From Bog-473 sp963843365 (lineage in GTDB: Bacteria > Actinomycetota > Acidimicrobiia > Acidimicrobiales > RAAP-2), in NCBI GenBank assembly GCA_963843365.1, contig CAWJKG010000003.1, positions 248,001-312,000 of the forward strand: a DNA stretch of 64,000 nt, read 5' to 3'. A program made the position numbers and the translations under genes. The first letter of the stretch is position 1. The number at the start of each line of letters is the position of its first letter. The notes under the pieces were generated by a model that worked only from the letters and a program-made list of their open reading frames with translations, did no database searches and was not told where the DNA came from. Shown here one piece after another: positions 7,594 through 16,398 of the stretch.

Positions 7594-9084
7594 GCCCGAG
7601 AGCTCCGGAATGGTGCCCTCGGCTTTGGCCCGGGCGGCGAGCCAGCGCTGGCGCGCCGCGACACGTTCCGCGTCGCTGCCGCGGGGCTCCACCGTCTTGC
7701 GGGGTGAGAACGTCCCGGCCAGCTCGGTCGTGGTGGCGTAGGTGCCGATGGCCAGCCCCGCCAGCAGGCCCACCCCCAGCGTGGTTGCCTCCAGTACGGG
7801 AGAGATCTCCACGGGGCGCCCGATGGCGTCCGCCAGTGCCTGCACGAAGACGTCGTTCTCCGTCATGCCGCCGTCGATGCGCAACGTCCCGATCGGGAAC
7901 CCACTGTCACGTTCGCTCGCCTCGACCAGGTCGGCGCCCCGGTGTGCCACTCCTTCGAGGACGGCCCGTACGATCTCGGGGCGCCCCGAACCGCGGGTGA
8001 GGCCGACGAGCGTGCCCCGCGCCCCGAAGTCCCAGACCGGTGCGCCCAGCCCGAGCAGCGCCGGCACGAACCAGACGTCGCCCGCGCTCTCGCAGCGGGC
8101 CGCCACCGCGGCCGACTCCTGCGCCGTCGTGATGATCCCGAGGTCGTCGCGGAGCCATTCGACGCACGTGCCGGCCGAGAGCATGACCGCCTCCGTGCCC
8201 CAGGTCGGCTGCCCTTCGACCCGAAAGGCGACGATGGGGAACGTGCCGCCCTCGCCCCGGCCCATGGCGCCGGGTGCTGTGCCGGGACCCACGCACTGGT
8301 CGAGCATGGCCCCTGTCCCGAAGGTGGCCTTGGCCAGGCCGGGCGTGGTGCAGCCCTGACCCACGAGCGAGGCCTGCTGATCTCCCGCCATGCCGCAGAT
8401 GGGCGGCGCGCCGTCCAGGGCCGCGGCGTGGCCCAGCATGCCGGAGGAGTCGACGACAGTCGGCATCATCGGCAACGGGATGCGCAAGGTCGCCAGGAGC
8501 TCCTGATCCCATTCGACGGCCCCGTCGACGAGGGCGGTGACGGCGGCATTGGTGGCGTCGGTGACGTGCAGCGCATCCGGCCCGGGCGCGGCCCCGCCGG
8601 CCAGGGTCCAGGCCACCCAGGTGTCGACCGTGCCGAAGCAGAGCTCTCCCCGCTCCGCCCGCATGCGCTCGGGGTCGACCTCGTCGAGGATGGCCATCAC
8701 CTTCGTGGCCGATGCGTTCGGCGCCAGCCGGATGCCGTCCGCCTGCAGCACCAGGCAGGTCCCGACCGTGCGCAGATCCTGCCACCCGATGCCCGGAGCC
8801 AGCGGCCGGCCCGTGGCGCGCTCCCAGACAATGGTCGAAGCCCGTTGGTTGGCGATCCCCACCGCGGCCACGGGGCCAGCGTCCTCGAGCACGGCTCGGG
8901 CCACGTCCAGGACGGCATCGGCCATGCGCGCCGCGTCGAATTCGACCAGGCCCGGTGCGGGCGAGTCGGGGAGGAGCGGGACGCGATGCTCGTGCGCGAC
9001 GGTGGCGTCCGGTCGCACGACGGCGGCGCGCACCCCCGAGGTCCCGACGTCGACCACCAGAATGCTCCCCGCGGCGGCGCTCAT
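7582..9084 (-). CDS. glpK: Glycerol kinase
   Basis: 500 residues, usual for the FGGY carbohydrate kinase family. It shows the N-terminal phosphate loop VVDVGTSGVRA, GIANQRAST, ICGMAGDQQASLVGQ, TFGTGAM and the C-terminal LRIDGGMTENDVFVQALADAIGRPVE. It makes sn-glycerol 3-phosphate from glycerol and ATP in the cytoplasm. It is the last gene of a three-gene operon: its ATG overlaps the stop of the flavoprotein upstream by four bases. Glycerol is the most likely substrate because glpD is in the same operon, although related FGGY kinases use other polyols. Confidence 0.87.
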   Translation of the reverse strand: MSAAAGSILVVDVGTSGVRAAVVRPDATVAHEHRVPLLPDSPAPGLVEFDAARMADAVLDVARAVLEDAGPVAAVGIANQRASTIVWERATGRPLAPGIGWQDLRTVGTCLVLQADGIRLAPNASATKVMAILDEVDPERMRAERGELCFGTVDTWVAWTLAGGAAPGPDALHVTDATNAAVTALVDGAVEWDQELLATLRIPLPMMPTVVDSSGMLGHAAALDGAPPICGMAGDQQASLVGQGCTTPGLAKATFGTGAMLDQCVGPGTAPGAMGRGEGGTFPIVAFRVEGQPTWGTEAVMLSAGTCVEWLRDDLGIITTAQESAAVAARCESAGDVWFVPALLGLGAPVWDFGARGTLVGLTRGSGRPEIVRAVLEGVAHRGADLVEASERDSGFPIGTLRIDGGMTENDVFVQALADAIGRPVEISPVLEATTLGVGLLAGLAIGTYATTTELAGTFSPRKTVEPRGSDAERVAARQRWLAARAKAEGTIPELSGISF

Positions 9085-10592
9085 GCCCAGGGCGCCGGTC
9101 CGAAGGGCGAGGTGAGGCCGAACTTTCCGGGGTTCAAAATGCCCTTGGGGTCGAACGTGGCCTTGAGCCCGCCGAGGACCTCGAACCCCGAGCCCAGCGC
9201 GCGGGGGAGGAACCGGGAGCGGTTGAGCCCGATGCCATGGTGGTGACTGATGGCGGCCCCGTGGGCCAGCGTGGCGTCGGTGACGGTGTCCCACGCCTGC
9301 CGGTAGTAGCGCTCCCGCCATGCGGGGTCGTCCTCGGGCCCCCGCCCGCCGAAGGTGAAATACAGGCAGGCCCCGTCCGGATAGGCGTGGGACTGGTGGG
9401 CCGACGCGGCGAGCGTGCCGTCGATGGACTTGAGCGCGCCGACGACCTCGTCGAAGAGTCCCGGGAGGGCGGACCACGGGCCGGAGACCTCGGCGGTGTC
9501 GACCACGATGCCGGCGCGCCACAGCGGCGCCAGGGCGGAGACATCGTTGCGGTGCCCCAACCAACGCTCGACGAGACCGACGTCGAGGGGCTGGGCACCG
9601 GCCGCCGGCCCGCACGCTGCGTCGACGATGCGGAGTGTGCCGGCGAGTATGTCGGGATCCGCCTCGTCGAGGACGATCAACACGTTGGTGTCGCCGTGTT
9701 CGAAGTTCCGTTCCGACTCCGTCCTGTCGTACAGCCGCAGCACGGCGGGGGTCGCGCCGCGCCGCAGGATCGTGCGGCAGGCCTCGAGGCCCTCGCCGAA
9801 GCTGGCGAATCCGAAGGCTCGGCGCTCCTGCGCCGGTGGCAACGGGTGGATGCGCAGCCGGGCCTCCGTGATGACCCCCAGTGTCCCTTCACTGCCGACG
9901 AAGAGCTGGGAGAGATTCGGCCCGGTGGCGGCGCGCGGGCCCTTCCCCTCGGTATGCACGATGCGGCCGTCGGCCAGCACCACTTCGAGGCCGATCACCA
10001 TGTCCTCGATCTTCCCGTAGCGCGTCGAGTACTGCCCGGCCCCGCGGCAGGCGAGCCAGCCGCCGACGGTCGAGAGGTCCATGGACTGCGGCCAATGACC
10101 CAGGGTGTAGCCGTCACCCACCTCTCCCAGCGCAGCCTCCAGATCCGGACCGAAGGTGCCGGCGCGCACGTCGGCGGTGAGGGAGACCTCGTCGACCTCC
10201 CGCAGCCCCTCCAGCCGAGTGAGGTCCAGGGCGACCCCGCCGTGCACCGGGATCGACCCTCCACAGACCCCGCTCCGGCCCGCGGCCGCAGTGACGGGCA
10301 CCGTGGCGTCATTGCAGGCCGCCAGGACTGCCGCGACCTCCTCGGTCGAGGAGGGCCGGACCACCACCGCCGGGCGTTGCGGCACGGCCCCCTCGGCGGC
10401 CCACCCGATGGCGAGGGGCCACCAATCACGCCCGGCCTGCGCCCGCGCCTCGTCGTCCTGCACGACTTCGGCCCCGCTGGCAGCCAGTCGCGCCACCAGC
10501 GCATCGGGTACCTCGACCACCCGTGCGCCGAGGCGATCGACCACATCCGCTGCTGCTGCATCGATGGGTGTGACGGGTGTGGGTCGCGTCAC
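9081..10592 (-). CDS. FAD-binding oxidase, alkyl-dihydroxyacetonephosphate synthase (AGPS)-like
   Basis: 503 residues with a PCMH-type FAD domain (PAVVVRPSSTEEVAAVLAAC, AAGRSGVCGGS, TVGGWLACRGAGQYSTRYG, LFVGSEGTLGVITEA). The C-terminal part has ACLYFTFGGR and SHHHGIG. The triple-histidine motif and the Tyr-containing strand are those of alkylglycerone-phosphate synthase, which swaps the acyl group of acyl-DHAP for an alkyl ether. A D-lactate/glycolate-type dehydrogenase is the alternative. The gene sits between glpD and glpK with GTGA and ATGA overlaps, so a role with glycerol or dihydroxyacetone phosphate is likely. Confidence 0.78.
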   Translation of the reverse strand: MTRPTPVTPIDAAAADVVDRLGARVVEVPDALVARLAASGAEVVQDDEARAQAGRDWWPLAIGWAAEGAVPQRPAVVVRPSSTEEVAAVLAACNDATVPVTAAAGRSGVCGGSIPVHGGVALDLTRLEGLREVDEVSLTADVRAGTFGPDLEAALGEVGDGYTLGHWPQSMDLSTVGGWLACRGAGQYSTRYGKIEDMVIGLEVVLADGRIVHTEGKGPRAATGPNLSQLFVGSEGTLGVITEARLRIHPLPPAQERRAFGFASFGEGLEACRTILRRGATPAVLRLYDRTESERNFEHGDTNVLIVLDEADPDILAGTLRIVDAACGPAAGAQPLDVGLVERWLGHRNDVSALAPLWRAGIVVDTAEVSGPWSALPGLFDEVVGALKSIDGTLAASAHQSHAYPDGACLYFTFGGRGPEDDPAWRERYYRQAWDTVTDATLAHGAAISHHHGIGLNRSRFLPRALGSGFEVLGGLKATFDPKGILNPGKFGLTSPFGPAPWA

Positions 10593-12250
10593 GTGAGGTC
10601 GAGCCCCGCCGTGAGCAATTCCTTCTGGCACGTCGCAGTGAAGCGCGCCACCTGTTCGCGCGTCTGCTCCTCGCTCCACCCCATGTCGGGGGCGATGAGG
10701 GAGGCCACGGCCGCGGCGGAGTCCATCGCGTCCTGCGCCCGTTGGATCTTGGCCCGTGTGCGCCGCGCCAGCACGTCGTCGAGCGTCCCCGCCATCTCCT
10801 CGCGCACCGCGTACAGCACTTCGGCCCCGGTGTAGGGCAAACCCTCCACCACGGGATCGAGCAGTTCGGGGCGGCTCTCGGCCAGGGCGAGCACGTCGCC
10901 CGAGGCGGTTCCGTAGCGCCCCAGGAGTCGGGCATGCGGCTGGGCCAGCGTGACGGGATCGTGCGTCTTGGTGGTCGCGCCCAGGAGCGGAAGGGCCTTG
11001 GTCACGCAGCGCCGCCGGTGCGGTGATTCGCCGAGGCGGGAGACGACGGCGTCGACCGTGTCCTGGGCCATCTTCCTGTAGGTCGTCAGCTTGCCGCCGG
11101 TGACGGTGACCACGCCGTGGCTCGACGTGCGGACCGTGTGGCGGCGCGACAGGTCGGCCGTGCGCGCGGAGACGTGCCCGCCCTTCGCGGGCGGCGCCAG
11201 GAGCGGGCGCAGGCCGGCCCAGACGCCGGTCACGTCGGCCCGGGTGAGGTTCGACGTCGTCAGCGCATTGGCGGCGTCCAACAGGTAGTCGACGTCCTCG
11301 GGGGTGCAGGCCGGGTCGTCGAGCGGGCCCGTGTAGTCGGTGTCGGTGGTGCCGAGGTAGACGAGATCGGCCTCCGGCCATGACACGACGAAGATCGAGC
11401 GTTTGTCCTTGGGGACCGGAATCACCGCGGCGATGTCGCACGGCAGCCGCGCCGCGGGGACGGTCACGTGGATGCCCTTGGCCGGTCGGATGGCATGGGG
11501 GTCCCGGCCCTCGTCGAGGGTGCGCACCGCGTCGGCCCACACGCCCGAGGCGTTGACCACCGTCCGGGCCCGGATCGGGAACTCCGAGCCGGCGTCCTCG
11601 AGCGCGGGACGGACGACCGCACCGTCGACCTTCCCGTCGGAGCCGGTCGTGAGGCGCACGACGGTGGTGTAGTTGGCCACCGCAGCGCCGAACTCGATCG
11701 CTGCCGTGCGGGCGACAGCCAGGGTGAGGCGGGCGTCGTCCGCCCGGGCGTCGAAGTAGAGGAACCCGGCCACGAGGTGATCCGTGGCGAGCGTGGGGAG
11801 GTGCCGCAGGGCCTCGTCCTTGGTCACCCCCCGGTGGCGCTGGCCGATACGCCAGCCGCCGGTGAGGTCGTACATCCACAGCGCCGTCGCGTAGGAGCGC
11901 GCCACCGTCTTGGAGACCACACCCTCGCGGCCGAAGAGGGGGATGAGGAATGGGAGCGGGCTGACCAGATGGGGCGCGTTGTCCAGGAGTCGTTGTCGCT
12001 CGGCCAGATTCTCGTAGACGAGTCGGAACTCGCGTTGCTGCAGGTAACGGATGCCCCCGTGGACCATCTTCGACGACTTCGACGAGGTCCCCGATGCGAA
12101 GTCGCCCTTCTCCACGAGCGCCGTTCGCAGACCGCGGCTGGCCGCGTCGAGCGCGACGCCAACCCCGGTGATGCCGCCGCCGATCACCAGCACGTCGAAC
12201 TCCTCGTCGGCGAGGCGACGCAACGCGTCGCGGCGGCGGAAGGGGTGCAC
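10589..12250 (-). CDS. glpD: FAD-dependent glycerol-3-phosphate dehydrogenase
   Basis: About 553 residues. The FAD motif VLVIGGGITGVGVALDAASRG is near the N-terminus, followed by the substrate region SSKMVHGGIRYLQ, the motif YLGTTDTDYTGP, GVWAGLRPLL and the C-terminal domain ending with GWSEEQTREQVARF. It oxidises sn-glycerol 3-phosphate to DHAP and feeds electrons to quinones at the membrane. It is the first gene of the glp operon and overlaps the next by GTGA. GTG 12250 is preferred because AGG lies about 9 nt before it; ATG 12268 is also possible. Confidence 0.9.
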   Translation of the reverse strand: MHPFRRRDALRRLADEEFDVLVIGGGITGVGVALDAASRGLRTALVEKGDFASGTSSKSSKMVHGGIRYLQQREFRLVYENLAERQRLLDNAPHLVSPLPFLIPLFGREGVVSKTVARSYATALWMYDLTGGWRIGQRHRGVTKDEALRHLPTLATDHLVAGFLYFDARADDARLTLAVARTAAIEFGAAVANYTTVVRLTTGSDGKVDGAVVRPALEDAGSEFPIRARTVVNASGVWADAVRTLDEGRDPHAIRPAKGIHVTVPAARLPCDIAAVIPVPKDKRSIFVVSWPEADLVYLGTTDTDYTGPLDDPACTPEDVDYLLDAANALTTSNLTRADVTGVWAGLRPLLAPPAKGGHVSARTADLSRRHTVRTSSHGVVTVTGGKLTTYRKMAQDTVDAVVSRLGESPHRRRCVTKALPLLGATTKTHDPVTLAQPHARLLGRYGTASGDVLALAESRPELLDPVVEGLPYTGAEVLYAVREEMAGTLDDVLARRTRAKIQRAQDAMDSAAAVASLIAPDMGWSEEQTREQVARFTATCQKELLTAGLDLT

Positions 12251-12497
12251 GGGGCCAGCCTGCCACATCCTCCGCGATACCCGACCGGGCCACGTCGGCT
12301 GCCGTCGGGGCACCCGCAGCCGTGCAGGACCATCACGCGGGCGGCCTTTCCGGACGGCGCACGCCGTCCCGACGCGTCGTCCGGCGGGCACGCGGTGCTC
12401 GGTCTCGTCGTCCGGTGCACTCGTGGGCGACCGGCGCGTATGACGGCCGCCAGCGCGGACCAGGACCGGCACGCACCTCCCCGCTCCTCGCCCGACG

Positions 12498-12503
12498 TAT
12501 GGT
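12498..12503 (+). promoter_or_regulatory. -10 element of the DUF3293 gene (leaderless)
   Basis: TATGGT ends 6 nt before the GTG at 12510. No Shine-Dalgarno is seen. Confidence 0.5.
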
Positions 12504-12509
12504 CCGACG

Positions 12510-12971
12510 GTGTCGCAGTCGCCCGAGGATGCCTGGGCCGCCTACGCGCGGATGGAGGTCGAGATCGCCTGGCCTGGCGGTGGCACGCTGCGCGTGCGGC
12601 CTGCCCCTGCGCCCGATCCGGGCGGGTGGCCCTGGCCCGACGAGGTGCCCGTCCACGTCCTGACCGCCTGGAACCCGGGATGGGAGCGGCCCGGGCCCGA
12701 GGTCAACCGGGTGCGCCAGGCCGCGCTCGAGGCTGAGTTGGTCGCCCCCGGACTCCAGGTGCTGGCCGCCAGAGGGGTGGACCCCGTCACCGGGGATCGG
12801 GACGAGGGGGTCGCCGTGCGGGGTGCCCGCGAATCCGAGGTGGCTGCCCTCGGGGCCCGCTATGGCCAGGACGCCATGTTCGCCTGGACGCCCGGGGAAT
12901 GGGCCATCGTGGCGTGTCCGGCTGGGCGCCGGGTCGTGCGTGGATGGTCGGTCGACCTCCATCGGGCTTGA
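12510..12971 (+). CDS. DUF3293 domain protein
   Basis: 153 residues. The motif HVLTAWNPGWERPGPEVNR, then the L..EL..PG..V..A.G.DP segment and EVAALGARYGQDAMFAW match DUF3293, a small family of unknown function found in proteobacteria and actinobacteria. It is likely cytoplasmic because no signal or membrane segment is present. It is divergent from glpD with about 260 bp between. Confidence 0.7.
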   Translation: MSQSPEDAWAAYARMEVEIAWPGGGTLRVRPAPAPDPGGWPWPDEVPVHVLTAWNPGWERPGPEVNRVRQAALEAELVAPGLQVLAARGVDPVTGDRDEGVAVRGARESEVAALGARYGQDAMFAWTPGEWAIVACPAGRRVVRGWSVDLHRA

Positions 12972-13019
12972 TTTCGCTTCAGCCCACCCCCTGACATGCC
13001 GATTTAGTGCGCAGGAAGG

Positions 13020-13514
13020 ATGGCGCAGACCGGACACGGCGCCGTGCGGGGAACCATGGAGCACTTCGACGAGAGCTGGGACGACGGCGCACTCGACGCC
13101 GAGCTGGAGCCGGGCTCCGACCCCGAGGAGCTCTGGCGCAGCCTCATCGCGGACGAGGAGTACCCGAGGTACTGGTCGCAGGGCGTGTGGTCGGACGACG
13201 CCGACGAGGACCATGAGGGGAGCGCGCTGCTGTTCATCGGCCCTGAGGCCGAGCGGGCGCTCACCGACGAGCTCCGCCTCTCCGAGCTGTGGGGCCTGTG
13301 CGACCGGGGGCGTCTCGGGATGGACGAGTTCTTCGAGCTCTCGGCTCTGATCACCGAGGTGCAAGGGCTTCCTGGCTCGCTCTGCGTCGACTGTCACATG
13401 CTGGGCCGCCCCAACATCAACCTCAATTGGGCGCTGGGCACGACCACGCTCTGCCGGGCCCACCTCCGCTTCCGTCTGGGCCACGCCCGCATCGACGGGG
13501 GGAGTGCCCGCTAG
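13020..13514 (+). CDS. Unknown protein with a possible zinc-binding CxxCH...CxxH motif
   Basis: 164 residues, strongly acidic in the first 75. The last 50 residues hold SLCVDCHMLGRP and, 20 residues on, TTLCRAHLRFRLG, so C-x2-C-H and C-x2-H could bind a metal. No family is recognised. ATG 13020 follows AGGAAGG with no spacer; ATG 13056 is a possible alternative. It is followed 41 bp later by pyrE. Confidence 0.6.
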   Translation: MAQTGHGAVRGTMEHFDESWDDGALDAELEPGSDPEELWRSLIADEEYPRYWSQGVWSDDADEDHEGSALLFIGPEAERALTDELRLSELWGLCDRGRLGMDEFFELSALITEVQGLPGSLCVDCHMLGRPNINLNWALGTTTLCRAHLRFRLGHARIDGGSAR

Positions 13515-13555
13515 GAGGCGCCTCGCGCCACCACGGCGCGGGCCAGAATGGCAAC

Positions 13556-14077
13556 GTGACGTTGGCCGCCCGCGTCTTCGCCGCCTCCCACCTGACCGGC
13601 TCCTTCGTGCTGCGTTCCGGCCGGACGGCGGACCACTACTTCGACAAGTACAGGTTCGAGTCGGACCCCGTTCTCCTCCGCGACATCGTGGAGGCACTGG
13701 TGCCGCTCGTCCCGCCGGACACGGAGGCCCTGGCCGGGCTCGAGCTCGGTGGCGTTCCCCTGGCGACGATGCTTTCGGCCGTGACGGGGCTTCCCGCCTT
13801 CTTCGTGCGCAAGCAGCCGAAGAAGTACGGCACGGAGCAGATCTGCGAGGGCGGCGCGGTGGCGGGCCGGAGGCTCCTCATCATCGAGGACGTCGTCACG
13901 ACGGGCGGGCAGATCGTGCTCTCGGCCCAGGACCTCCGTACCGAAGGGGCGGTGGTCGAGCATGCGCTGTGCGTCATCGATCGCGAGGGCGGCGGCTCCG
14001 ACGTGGCCGCGGCCGAAGGCATCACCCTGCACGCCCTGTTCACCATGCGCGATCTCGAGGCCTTCCGCCCCGCGTGA
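13556..14077 (+). CDS. pyrE: Orotate phosphoribosyltransferase
   Basis: 173 residues, normal for bacterial PyrE. It has the N-terminal GSFVLRSGRTADHYFDKYRF, LAGLELGGVPLA, FVRKQPKKYGT and the PRPP-binding loop LLIIEDVVTTGGQ. It joins orotate to PRPP to make OMP in pyrimidine synthesis. No other pyr gene is near, which is common for pyrE in actinobacteria. GTG 13556 is the start; CAGAAT 6 nt before it may be a -10 element. Confidence 0.92.
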   Translation: MTLAARVFAASHLTGSFVLRSGRTADHYFDKYRFESDPVLLRDIVEALVPLVPPDTEALAGLELGGVPLATMLSAVTGLPAFFVRKQPKKYGTEQICEGGAVAGRRLLIIEDVVTTGGQIVLSAQDLRTEGAVVEHALCVIDREGGGSDVAAAEGITLHALFTMRDLEAFRPA

Positions 14078-14104
14078 CGCACGACGGCGCGCACCCCGGC
14101 CGAA

Positions 14105-14135
14105 GAAGATTCTGACAATCATTGTCAGAATCTTC
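14105..14135. promoter_or_regulatory. 31-bp perfect palindrome, likely operator of the PerR-like regulator
   Basis: Fifteen-base arms flank a central C at 14120. The inner part TGACAATCATTGTCA is a 7-1-7 inverted repeat like those bound by Fur-family repressors (Fur, Zur, PerR). It ends 10 bp before the -10 element of the Fur-family gene, so it is probably used for autoregulation and control of rubrerythrin. Confidence 0.75.
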
Positions 14136-14145
14136 CGGATCCCGC

Positions 14146-14151
14146 TAGGGT
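14146..14151 (+). promoter_or_regulatory. -10 element of the PerR-like gene (leaderless)
   Basis: TAGGGT ends 7 nt before the GTG at 14159. This spacing chooses 14159 over the in-frame GTG at 14150, which overlaps the hexamer. Confidence 0.6.
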
Positions 14152-14158
14152 GGCCGGC

Positions 14159-14596
14159 GTGCAGTCACCCGAGGCGTTGACCGATCTCTTCCGTGCCAAC
14201 GGACGCAAGATCACGGCGCAGCGCCAGTGCATCTTCAAGGCTCTGGAGGGCGATGTCACCCATCCCTCGGCCGAGCGGGTGCACGAGAGGGTGCGCCGGG
14301 AGATGCCCAACGTGTCGCTGAAGACCGTCTACCAGACGCTGAACGATCTGGCCGATCTGGGGGCGATCACCGTGCTCGACGTCGGGACGGGCTCCGCTCG
14401 CTTCGACCCCAACGTCGAGACGACGCACCATCACCTCGTCTGCCGCTCCTGTGGCAAGGTCCGCGACGTGGCCACGGAGTTCCCGCTGCTCCGCGTGTCC
14501 CGGCGGGCCCGGCTGGGTTTCGAGGTGGACAGCGCGGAGGTCGTCTTCCGCGGCCTGTGCGACGACTGCAAGGGCTCCCCGCGGGACGAGAAGTAG
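14159..14596 (+). CDS. Fur-family metal-dependent repressor, PerR-like
   Basis: 145 residues. The winged-helix half has RKITAQRQCIFKAL, HPSAERVHERVR and SLKTVYQTLNDLADLG. The dimer half has ARFDPN, HHHLVCRSCGKV and a second CxxC (CDDC) for structural zinc. The aspartate in RFDPN and the adjacent rubrerythrin point to a peroxide sensor (PerR) rather than an iron regulator; this is inference. A perfect 31-bp palindrome sits just upstream. Rubrerythrin, a Fe-S protein and DUF3501 follow in the same direction. Confidence 0.85.
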   Translation: MQSPEALTDLFRANGRKITAQRQCIFKALEGDVTHPSAERVHERVRREMPNVSLKTVYQTLNDLADLGAITVLDVGTGSARFDPNVETTHHHLVCRSCGKVRDVATEFPLLRVSRRARLGFEVDSAEVVFRGLCDDCKGSPRDEK

Positions 14597-14636
14597 CACC
14601 CACAACCGATCACGAGAGAAAGGGCACCGATCCACC

Positions 14637-15056
<420 letters not shown>

Positions 15057-15069
15057 GACGGGCGGCCCT

Positions 15070-16398
15070 ATGACCGCCACATACGACCCCACCGACCCCG
15101 AGTACTTCGACCCGGCGGCGCTCCGGGAGGAGCTCGACCGCGTCTTCGACCTGTGCCACGGGTGCCGGCTGTGTTTCAACCTGTGCCCGTCGTTCCCCAC
15201 CCTGTTCGACTTCATCGACGCCAGGGACGGAGACGTGGCGGCTCTGAGCGACGGCGAGCACCGGCAGGTCGTCGACGAGTGTTACCAGTGCAAGCTCTGC
15301 TACGTGAAGTGTCCCTACGTGCCACCGCACGAATGGGAGCTGGACTTCCCGCGCCTGATGAGCAGGGTCCACGCAGTGCGCCAGAAGCAGCTGGTGCCGG
15401 TCAAAGAACGCCTGACCGATCAGTTCCTGGGCCGGACCGATGCGCTCGGGAGGGTCTCGGTGGCGGCGGCGCCGGTCGTCAATTGGGCGACCGGCACACC
15501 GGGCTCGCTGGCGCGCCGGCTGATGGAGAAGACCGCCGGCCTGGCCTCACAGCGACTCCTGCCCCCGTACGCCAAGCAGCGGTTCACGACCTGGTTCAAG
15601 AGGCGGAAGGGTGGGTTCGCCCCGTCGAAGGCCGGGGGCGCCGTCTCGGTGTTCCCCACCTGTTTCGTGGAGTACATGGAGCCCGATGTCGGCCGCGCCA
15701 TCGTCGAGGTCTACGAGCACAACGGGGTCGCGTGCAGCCTGCCCGAAGGGACGAAGTGCTGCGGCGCGCCGTGGCTGCATTCGGGGCATGTCGACGAGTT
15801 CGCCCAGGCGGCGCGCCGCAACGTGGCGGCGTTGGCGGCGGAGGTCCGGTCGGGTCGGGACGTGATCGTGGCGCAGCCGACCTGCGCCTACGTGGTCAAG
15901 CGCGACTACCCGATCTACGCCAAGGGCCCTGACGCGGACCTGGTGGCCGCCCATACGTTCGACCCGGCCGAGTACCTGATGCGGCGCCAGCGGGACGCCG
16001 AGGACCCCTTCACGCTGCGTGACGAGTTCCCGGGCCGTGCGGACGGGTCGGTGCCCGATACCGTGACGTACCACGTCCCCTGCCACCTGCAGGCGCAGAA
16101 TGCGGGGCTGCGCAGCCGGGACCTTCTCAAGGCAGCGGGCGTGAAGTGCTCCCTCGTACAGCGCTGCTCGGGCATCGACGGGACCTGGGGGTATCGGGCG
16201 GAGAACTACGAGCTGGCCCGCAAGGTGGCCGCGCCGCTGGGTCGTGAGATCGAGGCCGCGGGAAACGAGACCGTGTGCGGCGACTGCCACCTGGCCAACG
16301 GGTCGATCCTGCAGGAGACGGGGACCCAGCCGGTGCATCCCATGCAGCTGATGGCCCGGGCCTATGGCGTCGGCGGCCGGGAGGGTGCGGGCAGGTGA
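15070..16398 (+). CDS. GlpC/HdrD-type iron-sulfur protein of the rubrerythrin cluster
   Basis: 442 residues. Two 4Fe-4S motifs are near the N-terminus (CHGCRLCFNLCPSFP and CYQCKLCYVKCPY). Two cysteine-rich CCG-type domains follow (PTCFVEYMEP with GTKCCGAPWLHSGH, and YHVPCHLQAQNAG with CSGIDGTWG and CGDCHLAN). This is the layout of the electron-transfer subunit of anaerobic glycerol-3-phosphate dehydrogenase and heterodisulfide reductase. It probably passes electrons, perhaps to rubrerythrin. Genes of this type next to rubrerythrin and DUF3501 occur in many bacteria. It overlaps DUF3501 by GTGA. Confidence 0.85.
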   Translation: MTATYDPTDPEYFDPAALREELDRVFDLCHGCRLCFNLCPSFPTLFDFIDARDGDVAALSDGEHRQVVDECYQCKLCYVKCPYVPPHEWELDFPRLMSRVHAVRQKQLVPVKERLTDQFLGRTDALGRVSVAAAPVVNWATGTPGSLARRLMEKTAGLASQRLLPPYAKQRFTTWFKRRKGGFAPSKAGGAVSVFPTCFVEYMEPDVGRAIVEVYEHNGVACSLPEGTKCCGAPWLHSGHVDEFAQAARRNVAALAAEVRSGRDVIVAQPTCAYVVKRDYPIYAKGPDADLVAAHTFDPAEYLMRRQRDAEDPFTLRDEFPGRADGSVPDTVTYHVPCHLQAQNAGLRSRDLLKAAGVKCSLVQRCSGIDGTWGYRAENYELARKVAAPLGREIEAAGNETVCGDCHLANGSILQETGTQPVHPMQLMARAYGVGGREGAGR

